Assembly: GCF_002886255.1 (NCBI RefSeq)
Contig: NZ_KZ614149.1
Span: 2,480,001 to 2,544,000 of the forward strand
Reading direction: 5' to 3'
DNA from: Alteribacillus bidgolensis
Lineage (GTDB): Bacteria > Bacillota > Bacilli > Bacillales > Marinococcaceae
Length of the DNA stretch: 64,000 nucleotides
Shown here: one piece after another, positions 34,503 to 42,292 of the stretch
Numbering within the stretch: position 1 is the stretch's first letter
Layout of the letters: every line of letters starts with the position of its first letter
Position numbers and translations under genes: made by a program
Notes under the pieces: generated by a model
The model's database searches: none
Told to the model about the DNA's origin: nothing
The model's input: only the letters and a program-made list of their open reading frames with translations

Positions 34503-35087
34503 TTATGTGAGGATTTTAAGCAAATATTTTGCATAAACATCGGCAATATCTTCAATGTTTTTATCTCCCTCGGATGAATACCATTGTTGAATCCAATTCA
34601 CCGCTCCTAGAATAATCATGCGTGCCATCTTTTTTTCCTTAACTGCAAATTCTCCGTTTTCTATACCTTGCTGAATAATTTTGTCAAAAATACTGGCATA
34701 CTCATCTCTTTGCTGCAAAATCAAGGAGATATGTTCATCAGAAAATATTAGTTCCGGCTTGATAATCATATTGAACGTTTCTTTTTCGTTAATTACTACT
34801 TCGATATGAAACGTAATTGCTCTTTTCATTTTTTCGGTGGATGAAATATTTTCTTTATATATCTCACCTACTTGTTTGGAAACCTCTGATAGAATGAGAT
34901 AATGACATTGATAAAGTAAGTCTTCTTTATTTGCAAAATAGTAGTATAAAGCTCCTTTTGTCATTAATAATTCAGCTGCAATATTCTCCATTGTGGCGCC
35001 GTTGTACCCTCGTCTAGATATAATCTTAGAAGCAGAACGAAGAATATCTTCTTTTTTCCTGGCGGCTTTTTTTTCTCTTAAATTCAT
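34503..35087 (-). CDS. TetR/AcrR-family regulator of the acyl-CoA cluster
   Basis: 194 residues, ATG after TTGGAGGTGGGGC. N-terminal helix-turn-helix: RKKEDILRSASKIISRRGYN, GATMENIAAELLMTKGALYY, YFANKEDLLY. The C-terminal ligand domain carries YASIFDKIIQQGIENGEF. FadR-type TetR repressors of Bacillus control fatty-acid degradation and release DNA on binding acyl-CoA; the downstream genes make that role plausible here, though most targets are now broken. About 300 bp upstream (35088-35385) hold no gene that I can see. Confidence 0.82.
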   Translation of the reverse strand: MNLREKKAARKKEDILRSASKIISRRGYNGATMENIAAELLMTKGALYYYFANKEDLLYQCHYLILSEVSKQVGEIYKENISSTEKMKRAITFHIEVVINEKETFNMIIKPELIFSDEHISLILQQRDEYASIFDKIIQQGIENGEFAVKEKKMARMIILGAVNWIQQWYSSEGDKNIEDIADVYAKYLLKILT

Positions 35088-35346
35088 TTAAGCCCCACCT
35101 CCAATCGTTATTAATATGGCGTATGGTGATCCCCCCCTTATATGTAAAGGCTTTCATTTATGAGTACAAGAGGTTCTTTCTCCACGTTTGTTTATTCTGT
35201 AGGTTCAAATTCATTCTATAAGGTTTAAATTTAAATTACAAGTATAATTTTAAATATTTTGACAAATTTCAAGAAAATATCTGGACCTCCTTGCGGCTCA
35301 GTGCTGGTCTAGTCTATTAGAACGTCCATTCTTTCTACAATGAAGA

Positions 35347-35371
35347 AAACCAGCCTTCGCCAGACTGGTTT
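35347..35371 (-). terminator. Short hairpin after the thiolase remnant
   Basis: AAACCAG (35347-35353) pairs with CTGGTTT (35365-35371). On the minus strand the tail is TTCTTCA, so it is a weak terminator. Confidence 0.45.
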
Positions 35372-35385
35372 GCCATTATATGAAA

Positions 35386-35648
35386 TCATAACTGCATGTT
35401 TTCTACAATCATAGCAGCCCCTGGACCGCCGCCTGCACAGAGCGTTGCACATCCATACCGTTCTCCGCTTCTTTTCAGTTCATGAAGCAAGGTAACTAAG
35501 AGACGAGCTCCTGTTGCACCTGCAGGATGTCGCAATGAAATGCCAGAACCATGCCGATTCACGTTATGAAGATCTAGCTTAAGGTCCCGGTTAACAGCTA
35601 AAAACTGCGCAGCAAACGCTTCATTAATTTCCCAATAGTTTATAATCT
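35386..35648 (-). pseudogene. Acetyl-CoA acyltransferase (thiolase), C-terminal fragment
   Basis: About 85 residues of a thiolase C-terminus: WEINEAFAAQFLAVNRDLKL, then HGSGISLRHPAGATGARLLV and CATLCAGGGPGAAMI with the catalytic cysteine. The usual GHP histidine triad reads RHP. Homology begins exactly where a copy of the dispersed two-hairpin repeat ends (35649), and the front 300 residues of the enzyme are missing. An open frame that runs on through the repeat supplies a chance start at 35724 but no thiolase sequence. Confidence 0.85.
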
Positions 35649-35745
35649 TATTAGAAAAACTCGGCTTGCCGACGAGTTCTATGGCGGAAGACATAGTTTT
35701 ACTTATACTTAGACCCTTCAACAAAGTTAAAATTTCCTAAAATAC
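35649..35745 (+). repeat. Two-hairpin dispersed repeat, copy 4
   Basis: Both modules are present: TTAGAAAAACTCGGCTTGCC, GGCGGAAGACATAGTTTTAC, then ATACTTAGACCCTTCAACAA and GTTAAAATTTCCTAAAATAC. It stands precisely between two truncated genes, the thiolase tail and the GH13 front, as if at a recombination junction. Confidence 0.85.
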
Positions 35746-35772
35746 AAAATAGTGTATCTATTACTATTGATA

Positions 35773-36130
35773 TTAGCAATCTTTTATCTTTTGCTGATAG
35801 ATGCAGTGATTTACCACTAAATCCATGATCACCTTCATATCACGCGCATGAATTTCTGAAACCAGTCTGTTAAATACCTCAAAGTCTTGTGCTTTTTCCA
35901 TAATGGCATAATAATTTGATATATCATATCCATTATCTATGTCCGGAGATCTATAGAAAGGATTCAGCCTGAGAACATCTACTCCAAGTTCCTTAAAATA
36001 GTCCAATTTTTATATTAGTCCACCAAGATCGCTATATCTATTCCGGTTGTATCGTTAAAACTGCGCCAGTAAAGTGATACACTACTGCTTCTTTCCACCA
36101 GGTTTTTTGTATATTCTCATTACTTATCAT
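35773..36130 (-). pseudogene. Alpha-glucosidase (GH13) N-terminal fragment
   Basis: Starting at the ATG at 36130, the first frame reads a short lead then TWWKEAVVYH, the usual GH13_31 opening. Frame slips follow, with YWRSFNDTTG recognisable in another frame. The frame 36006-35773 then continues YFKELGVDVLRLNPFYRSP, DIDNGYDISNYYAIMEKAQD and RDMKVIMDLVVNH, after which homology stops. It is a paralogue of the intact glucosidase at 39139, reduced to about the first 110 residues and ending near the repeat at 35649. Confidence 0.85.
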
Positions 36131-36170
36131 AAAATAAACCGGCTAATGGTTTACATTATACCGGTTTATT
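36131..36170 (-). terminator. Terminator of the alpha-glucoside operon
   Basis: AAAATAAACCGG (36131-36142) pairs with CCGGTTTATT (36161-36170). It lies just after the permease stop on the minus strand and has a TTTATTTTA tail. Confidence 0.75.
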
Positions 36171-36175
36171 GTTAA

Positions 36176-36995
36176 TTATTTCACAGCTCCTCTAGTCACC
36201 CCGCTGATAATCCATTTTTGGGCGATGATATACACGAGAACCATCGGTATTAAAGCTAGTAGATAAGAAGCAAAGGCAAGGTTGTAGTTCGTATTGAACT
36301 CCGATTGAAAAATATACTGAACCAGAGGAAGCGTGGCATGATCGGGGTCTGACAAGATAACGAGCGGAAGCATAAAATCGTTCCAGGCAAACAAGCAGGT
36401 CAGTATCGCTACCGTGGCATTCATCGGAGCAAGCAAAGGAAAGATTACCTTCCAAAACACACCCCATGAACTGGCTCCGTCAACAATCGCTGCTTCTTCT
36501 AATTCTCTTGGAATAGACTTAATGTATCCCACATAGATGAATACGTTAAAAGAAAGCTGATACACCACATAAAGAAAAATTAACCCGAGCAAATTATCCA
36601 TGTTCCATACCGCAGTCTGCCGCACAATCGGAAGCATGATGATGGGAAACGGTACAAACATAGCACTGACAAAATAATAAAATAATATTTTATAAAACTT
36701 TTTATGCATGTTTCTTGCAATCGCGTAGGCCACAAGAGTATTTGTTAAAACCGTAAGAATAACGACACTGACAGTTACCGTTAAACTATTCGAAAGGGCA
36801 TTGAAAAAATTGGTCAGCTCTATTGCTTCCATGAAGTTTTCCCAGCGCCATTCCTGCGGCAGCGATAAAAGCGGTCTCGACATTTCCTCAGGGGGATTTC
36901 AAAGCTACCGTTACTGTTAAATATAACGGAAACAATATAACGAGTGTTCCAAGTATTAATAAAATTGTTATCGGCCAGTTGGTTTTTCGGTTCAT
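36176..36995 (-). pseudogene. Sugar ABC transporter permease, MalG type, with one frameshift
   Basis: The natural start is the ATG at 36995, which overlaps the stop of the upstream permease (TAATG) and has GAGGTGG upstream. It reads MNRKTNWPITILLILGTLV, a first membrane helix, to VALKSP. It then breaks at a run of five C residues (GGGGG at 36891-36895); removing one base restores EEMSRPLLSLPQEWRWENF and the intact 235-residue remainder. That remainder has about five helices and the EAA loop, LEEAAIVDGASSWGVFWKVI. Everything else is normal, so this may be a real pseudogene, a phase-variable tract or a sequencing error. Confidence 0.85.
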
Positions 36996-37858
36996 TATAA
37001 TTCCACCTCTCGTTTTTGCAGGACACGGAGTTGAAAGATTGAAATAATAACAATTACAACAAAGTAAATCACAGCGTTCGCAGACTGATAGGCAAATTCT
37101 CCGCCTTGAAATCCCCCTCGGTAAATAAGCAGCGAAATAGACTCCGTAGCCTGTCCCGGTCCACCGCCTGTTAACGCAATGATGTGGTCAAAGACCATTA
37201 AGAAATTTTTCATCGCAAGCACCATGTTGATGGTAAAAAAAGGTGCAATAAGAGGAAAAGTTATACTTATAAAATTCCTCCACTTTCCAGCACCATCGAT
37301 CTTCGACGCTTCATAAATATCTTCAGGAATCGTCTGCAGACCAGCCAAATATAAAATCGTATTGAAAGCTGTCGCCTGCCAGACAGCCATGATCACGACA
37401 CCAACCCAGGCAAGGTCCGGATCTCCGAGAATATTTCCTGTCAGGGCATTTAAACCAATTGCTGCAGCGATTTCCGGTAAGAAATGAGTAAAAATAAAAT
37501 TGAAAATAAAACCGACAATTAATATACTTAAAATGTTGGGCACAAAATAAAGCGCCCGCAGTGTTTTTTGAAATTTTATTTTCGCATTCAGCCCTAACGC
37601 AATCATTAAACTGAATATGTTTACTAAAATGGTAGACACAATCGCAAATTGAAACGTAAAACCATATGCACTAAGTGCTCTAACATCCTGAAGTACATTA
37701 AGATAGTTGCTGAAGCCTACAAAATTCCACTCTCCATACCCTTTCCAATCAGTGAAACTGTAAAAAAACCCTTGCAGGACAGGATAGGTATGAAAGGTGA
37801 AAAAGAGAAGCAGGGCCGGCAGCGTCATCATTAAAAATGCTCGATTTCTATTTGCCAT
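36995..37858 (-). CDS. Sugar ABC transporter permease, MalF type
   Basis: 287 residues from the ATG at 37858, which follows AGGAAAGGAGAGAGC. Six membrane segments, opening with FLMMTLPALLLFFTFHTYPV and FYSFTDWKGYG, the usual UgpA/MalF-like start. The EAA loop reads IYEASKIDGAGKWRNFISIT. It forms the heterodimeric channel with the MalG-type partner. No dedicated ATPase gene is in the operon; in Bacillus a shared MsmX-type ATPase usually serves such systems. Confidence 0.93.
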   Translation of the reverse strand: MANRNRAFLMMTLPALLLFFTFHTYPVLQGFFYSFTDWKGYGEWNFVGFSNYLNVLQDVRALSAYGFTFQFAIVSTILVNIFSLMIALGLNAKIKFQKTLRALYFVPNILSILIVGFIFNFIFTHFLPEIAAAIGLNALTGNILGDPDLAWVGVVIMAVWQATAFNTILYLAGLQTIPEDIYEASKIDGAGKWRNFISITFPLIAPFFTINMVLAMKNFLMVFDHIIALTGGGPGQATESISLLIYRGGFQGGEFAYQSANAVIYFVVIVIISIFQLRVLQKREVEL

Positions 37859-37874
37859 TATGCTCTCTCCTTTC

Positions 37875-39104
37875 CTAATATCTTCGCTCAACTTTTTCCC
37901 ATTCGTTGTCCATTTTTTGAAGGAACCGCTCTTTATCTTTTTGAATGTAAAATTCCTGAATTAAATTTTCTGCTCCAATACCGGGCGGATAATAATGATC
38001 GGGGAAGCTTGTAATTCTGCCTTCCTCAAAGTTTTCCCGGATGCCTCCTAAAACAGGATCATCTTCATAGACTCCTTCTAAGGCAGGGAAAGCTGCTTGT
38101 TCATCGGTGTATTGCTTCATGTTTTCTTCTTCAAGCATAAAATCAATAAACAACTGAGCTTCTTCTGGGTGTTCCGATTCTTCCAGTGTTGCAAATAGCA
38201 CATCGACCCCTGAAACTAAATCATTTTCGTCCGGCTCATTTGTAACCGGCATAGGAAATACCCCTAAATCTAGGTCCGGGTTCACCTCTAAAAGCTCTGG
38301 GACAGCCCAGTTTCCTTGCAGATAAATAACCCCTTCCCCATTAGCAAAAGCATTGTTGCCGTCATCATAGCCAATACCAAAGGTGCGGTCATGGCCATAT
38401 TCCAACAGAGTCAGCATTTTATCCGCTACTTCTTGATAATCTTGTTGAAAGCTTGCTTCATCGTTGTTTTTCTTTTGAGCAAATTGCTCCGGCTCCAAAT
38501 TGCCTGCTACCGCATTCCAGGCAATCATGCCAGTCCATGCTTCTTGAAGGGTAAAATAAATCGGTATTTCTCCTTCTTCTTTTGCTTTGTCTAAAATTTC
38601 AATAAATTCATCCCACGTTTTTGGCGGTTCCACCCCAAGCTGTTCGAATTTTTCTTTGTTGTAAATTACTGTATTGGCATTGGTCGCATAGGGGACACCA
38701 TAGGTTCCACCTGGCTCCTTTTCTGTTAGGTCATCCAGCATCTCTAGATAGGCAGGCTGAATATCTTCTATTAACCCGCTGTCACTGTAGTCTTTTAATA
38801 TCCCAGCGTCTGCGAGTTCACCATATAAAGCGCTTCCAGCAATGGCCAGCATATCCGGCATATCATCTTTTACAAGCCTAGTCCGTAAAATCGTCTCTGC
38901 TTCCGGCGGTGCGTATAAATCCACTTTAATATTCGGATGCTTTTCTTCAAATTTCTCGATTAAGCTTTGATACGTCCCAATATTCTCTACTTTATTTGAA
39001 AACAATTCTAGCTCCACTTGTCCATCGTCTCCACTGCTTTCCCCGCAGGCTGCCAAAAGCATGGCAGCCATAAACGAGAAAAGGAACCCTCCTTTTTTCC
39101 ACAT
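37875..39104 (-). CDS. Sugar ABC transporter substrate-binding lipoprotein
   Basis: 409 residues, ATG after AAAAGGGAGGAAAAAAG. The signal peptide ends in the lipobox LAAC, followed by an acidic ESSGDDGQ linker. The family-1 extracellular solute-binding fold shows IEKFEEKHPNIKVDLYAPPE, GTYGVPYATNANTVIYNKE, FEQLGVEPPKTWDEFIEILD and GVIYLQGNWAVPEL. The neighbouring alpha-glucosidase suggests an alpha-glucoside such as maltose, isomaltose or sucrose as ligand. The start of the next permease gene follows 16 bp downstream. Confidence 0.92.
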   Translation of the reverse strand: MWKKGGFLFSFMAAMLLAACGESSGDDGQVELELFSNKVENIGTYQSLIEKFEEKHPNIKVDLYAPPEAETILRTRLVKDDMPDMLAIAGSALYGELADAGILKDYSDSGLIEDIQPAYLEMLDDLTEKEPGGTYGVPYATNANTVIYNKEKFEQLGVEPPKTWDEFIEILDKAKEEGEIPIYFTLQEAWTGMIAWNAVAGNLEPEQFAQKKNNDEASFQQDYQEVADKMLTLLEYGHDRTFGIGYDDGNNAFANGEGVIYLQGNWAVPELLEVNPDLDLGVFPMPVTNEPDENDLVSGVDVLFATLEESEHPEEAQLFIDFMLEEENMKQYTDEQAAFPALEGVYEDDPVLGGIRENFEEGRITSFPDHYYPPGIGAENLIQEFYIQKDKERFLQKMDNEWEKVERRY

Positions 39105-39138
39105 CTTTTTTCCTCCCTTTTATGTGCTGGTTTGGTTA

Positions 39139-40827
39139 TCAGGAAAACTTGTAAACAAATGCTTCATAAGGATTCAGCCAAACCGATAGCAAATCATCAT
39201 TTTCGCTGCGTCCCTCATCGTTTGCGATCAATAATTCTTTGTTTTCTCCTACAAAAGAAGGAATATAGTCTCGCTTGACTTTTTTATCTGTAAAATTACA
39301 TACCACAAGCAGAGTTTCTTTGCCTAAAGTGCGTGTATAAGCAAAAATGTCTTCATCTTCTTCAAACAACAGCTCATAATCACCGTACACCACGATTTCT
39401 TCTTGCTTTCTTAATTGAATAAGTTTTTGGTAATAGTAAAAGATAGAATTGGGATCTTGGAGTGCTTGTTCTGCATTGATTTGTTTGTAGTTTGGATTCA
39501 CTGCAAGCCACGGAGTGCCATCTGTAAAACCTGCATTTTCTGAAGCATCCCATTGCACAGGAGTTCGTGCGTTATCACGGCCTCTTGCGTAAATCGACTG
39601 CATCAGCTTGTCCGGATCGGTATCAAACTCTTCCCGCTGTTCGTTATACCAATTTAATGTTTCAATATCTTCGTAGTCCTCGATAGATGGAAAAGCTACG
39701 TTTGTCATCCCTATTTCTTCTCCTTGATAAATATAAGGCGTACCTTTCATCATATGAAGACAGGTGGCAAGCATTTTCGCAGATTTTTCTCTGTATTCTT
39801 TGTCATTGCCGAATCGGGAAACCACTCGCGGCTGGTCATGGTTGTTCCAATAAAGGCTGTTCCATCCTTTCTGTTCCAGCCCTTTCTGCCACTTTGTCAT
39901 AATTTTTTTCATGTCGGTTAATTTCCACGGCTGATTATCCCACTTTCCGCCAGGACCATCACCCAGTCCCATATGCTCAAAGTGAAACACCATATTTAAT
40001 TCCTTTCGATCTTCTCCAGTGTAAAGTTTTGCTTCCTCTACGCTGACACCCGGCATTTCACCGACCGTCATTACATCGTAGTACTGGAGAACTTTGTTGT
40101 TCATTTCATGTAAAAACTCATGAATCCGCGGGCCGTTCATAAAATAAGGCGAGCCGGAGGCGTATTTGACTCCCGGTTTCTTTTCGCCGTCAGGAAAACG
40201 CTGATCCTTGGAGATAAAGTTGATAACATCCATCCGGAAGCCATCTACTCCTTTATCAAGCCACCAGCGCATCATTTCATACACATCTTCTCGCAGCTCT
40301 GAATTTTCCCAATTTAAATCGGGCTGTTTTTTACTGAAAAGATGCAAGTAATATTCTCCGGTGTTTTTATCATACTGCCACGTTGAACCGCTGAAGCTGG
40401 ATTCCCAATTGGTCGGTTCTTCACCGTTTTTGCCTTCTTTCCATATGTAGTAATCTCTTTTCGAATTTTCTTTAGAGGAACGGGACTCTGCGAACCATGG
40501 ATGTTCATCGGATGTGTGATTCACCACCAAATCCATCACAAGCTTCAAGTCTCGTTTATGCATTTCTTCTAACAGTTCATCAAAGTCTTCCATGCTCCCG
40601 AACTCATCCATAATCTGCTGATAATGACGGATATCGTAACCGTTATCATCGTTTGGAGAATCATACACCGGAGATAGCCAGACCACATCTATTCCTAACT
40701 CTTTGAGATAATCGAGCTTTTCTGTGATCCCTTTGATGTCTCCAATCCCATCACCATTGCTGTCATTAAAGCTTCTTGGGTAAATTTGAAATACGACGCT
40801 TTCTTTCCACCATTGTTTTGTCTGCAT
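39139..40827 (-). CDS. Alpha-glucosidase / oligo-1,6-glucosidase (GH13)
   Basis: 562 residues from the ATG at 40827, nine bases after GAAAGGATG; a longer frame to 40944 is built from the upstream tandem repeats and is not credible. The TIM barrel carries QWWKESVVFQIYPRSFNDSN, DLVVNHTSDEHPWF, DGFRMDVINFISKD with the nucleophile aspartate, TVGEMPG with the acid/base glutamate and WNNHDQPRVVSRFG with the third carboxylate. It lacks a signal peptide, so it hydrolyses imported glucosides inside the cell. It is the first gene of the operon and 235 bp downstream of a LacI-type operator. Confidence 0.94.
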   Translation of the reverse strand: MQTKQWWKESVVFQIYPRSFNDSNGDGIGDIKGITEKLDYLKELGIDVVWLSPVYDSPNDDNGYDIRHYQQIMDEFGSMEDFDELLEEMHKRDLKLVMDLVVNHTSDEHPWFAESRSSKENSKRDYYIWKEGKNGEEPTNWESSFSGSTWQYDKNTGEYYLHLFSKKQPDLNWENSELREDVYEMMRWWLDKGVDGFRMDVINFISKDQRFPDGEKKPGVKYASGSPYFMNGPRIHEFLHEMNNKVLQYYDVMTVGEMPGVSVEEAKLYTGEDRKELNMVFHFEHMGLGDGPGGKWDNQPWKLTDMKKIMTKWQKGLEQKGWNSLYWNNHDQPRVVSRFGNDKEYREKSAKMLATCLHMMKGTPYIYQGEEIGMTNVAFPSIEDYEDIETLNWYNEQREEFDTDPDKLMQSIYARGRDNARTPVQWDASENAGFTDGTPWLAVNPNYKQINAEQALQDPNSIFYYYQKLIQLRKQEEIVVYGDYELLFEEDEDIFAYTRTLGKETLLVVCNFTDKKVKRDYIPSFVGENKELLIANDEGRSENDDLLSVWLNPYEAFVYKFS

Positions 40828-40846
40828 ATGGTTTAACATCCTTTCA

Positions 40847-41045
40847 TCTTCATCTTGGTATGTATTAAAGTGCTGAGTTTCACTCTTAACTGATGAAATT
40901 TCCTGTCTAAACGCTGAATCGGTAGTTTTAAGAGCTGAATTCATTAAGTAGAAGAGCTGTATCCTCGGATAAATGCTGAAATCTTCACCCTAACCACTGA
41001 ATTGGCGGCTCTAAGAGCTGAATCCCCTCCTACAAACAGCGCTCG
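40847..41045. repeat. Degenerate tandem repeat of about 21 bp upstream of the glucosidase
   Basis: Eight or so imperfect units share a core AARNGCTGAAT, for example AAACGCTGAATCGG, AAGAGCTGAATTC, AAATGCTGAAATC and AAGAGCTGAATCCCC, spaced 19-22 bp apart. They fill the leader between the operator at 41061 and the glucosidase ribosome binding site. Function unknown. Confidence 0.6.
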
Positions 41046-41060
41046 TTAAATAGAAAGCAA

Positions 41061-41076
41061 GAGTAAACGTTTACTC
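41061..41076. promoter_or_regulatory. LacI-family operator for the alpha-glucoside operon
   Basis: The 16-bp perfect palindrome GAGTAAACGTTTACTC has the central CG and the spacing of LacI/GalR-type operators. Nearly the same site occurs before the adjacent lacI-type gene. Confidence 0.75.
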
Positions 41077-41114
41077 TTTTGTGTAAAAAGAAGCAGTCAG
41101 TAAAATTACCATTT

Positions 41115-42122
41115 CTACAGCTCTTTTACTGACTCGCGTTCCACAATACGGTGAGGCATTATGATGTTTTGACTGCTCTCTCCCGTTTTCAATGTTTCAA
41201 ACAGCAGTTCCGCTGCTTTTTCACCCATTTCTCTTAACGGCTGGGCAACAGTAGTGAGTGGTGGAATCGCCATTTCTGATATCTTAATATTGTCGTAGCC
41301 AATAATAGAAATGTCATCCGGGGTTTTCACGTTCATTTTATAAGCAGAAGCGAGTGCGCCGACTGCCATTTCATCACTTGCAGCAAATACTGCAGTAATA
41401 TCTTCTGCTTCGCTTCTCAGCTTTTTAAACATTTCCATCCCATCTTCATAGGAAAATCCCTCGGCTGAAAAGACAGAAGGGCCTTGATCAAGCAGTTCAT
41501 AGTCACGAAGAGCTGCTTGAAAGCCTTCTATTCTCGGAAGACCAGCAATAATATCTTTGGGACTTCCACTGAGCATTCCAATCCGCCGGTGTCCTTTTTC
41601 TATTAAATAGGAAGCTGCTGCATAGGAAGCATCCCGGTCATCCACTTTCACATACGGCAGCGGATGTTTCTGAGATTTGGTTGAAACAAGGACCGCCGGA
41701 ACTTTCATCGCTTCAATTGCTTCATAATATTCATCTTTCAACACTTCACTGGCAAACAAAATGCCTTCCACCCTTTTTTCACTTAAGAGCTGTAAATAGT
41801 CGAGTGTTTTCTTTCCCTGCGATGAGGTATTGCATACAATGACACTATGCCCCAACCGATGTGTAACGTTTTCAATACCATAAAGCAGTTCTGAGGTTAC
41901 CATGCCTGATACATCAGGAAAAAGGACCCCGATTGTCTGTGTTTTATTGTTAATTAAACCACGTGCCACAGCGTTAGGTTTATACCCCAGCTCTTTAATT
42001 GCTGCTTGCACCCGCTCCTTCGTTTTCTCTGAGTATCCCGCAGAAGTACTGTTTAAAATTCTTGAAACAGTGGCTATAGAAACATTTGCTTGCTTGGCCA
42101 CATCTTTTATGGTTGGATTCAT
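41115..42122 (-). CDS. LacI-family transcriptional repressor of the alpha-glucoside operon
   Basis: 335 residues, ATG with GGGAGGAAG upstream. N-terminal LacI headpiece: PTIKDVAKQANVSIATVSRI and LNSTSAGYSEKT, with the minor-groove hinge region AIKELGYKPNAVARGL. The periplasmic-binding-protein-like core contains TIGVLFPDVSG, KGHRRIGMLSG, and AVFAASDEMAVGALAS, typical of sugar-responsive members. It lies directly upstream of the glucosidase operon in the same direction, with operators before both units, so it likely represses both itself and the operon until an alpha-glucoside or its derivative binds. Confidence 0.93.
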   Translation of the reverse strand: MNPTIKDVAKQANVSIATVSRILNSTSAGYSEKTKERVQAAIKELGYKPNAVARGLINNKTQTIGVLFPDVSGMVTSELLYGIENVTHRLGHSVIVCNTSSQGKKTLDYLQLLSEKRVEGILFASEVLKDEYYEAIEAMKVPAVLVSTKSQKHPLPYVKVDDRDASYAAASYLIEKGHRRIGMLSGSPKDIIAGLPRIEGFQAALRDYELLDQGPSVFSAEGFSYEDGMEMFKKLRSEAEDITAVFAASDEMAVGALASAYKMNVKTPDDISIIGYDNIKISEMAIPPLTTVAQPLREMGEKAAELLFETLKTGESSQNIIMPHRIVERESVKEL

Positions 42123-42144
42123 TATATCGATCTTCCTCCCAACA

Positions 42145-42160
42145 GGGTAAACGTTTACTC
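42145..42160. promoter_or_regulatory. LacI-family operator for autoregulation
   Basis: GGGTAAACGTTTACTC differs from the operator at 41061 by one base and lies 22 bp before the repressor start codon. Confidence 0.7.
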
Positions 42161-42292
42161 TTTATAAGAATCACTTTACTGTATCAACCATCACACGTCA
42201 ATAAAAATAAATTTATTTTATTTGCCACTTTTTCTCAAGTTTTTACGTCAAACTGATGTAAAATATATACAGAAAAATATGGGGGTAGCTAA

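Noticed and set aside
40828..40944. N-terminal extension of the glucosidase (39 extra codons)
   Set aside because: The extra codons come from the degenerate 21-bp tandem repeat and the good ribosome binding site points to the start at 40827.
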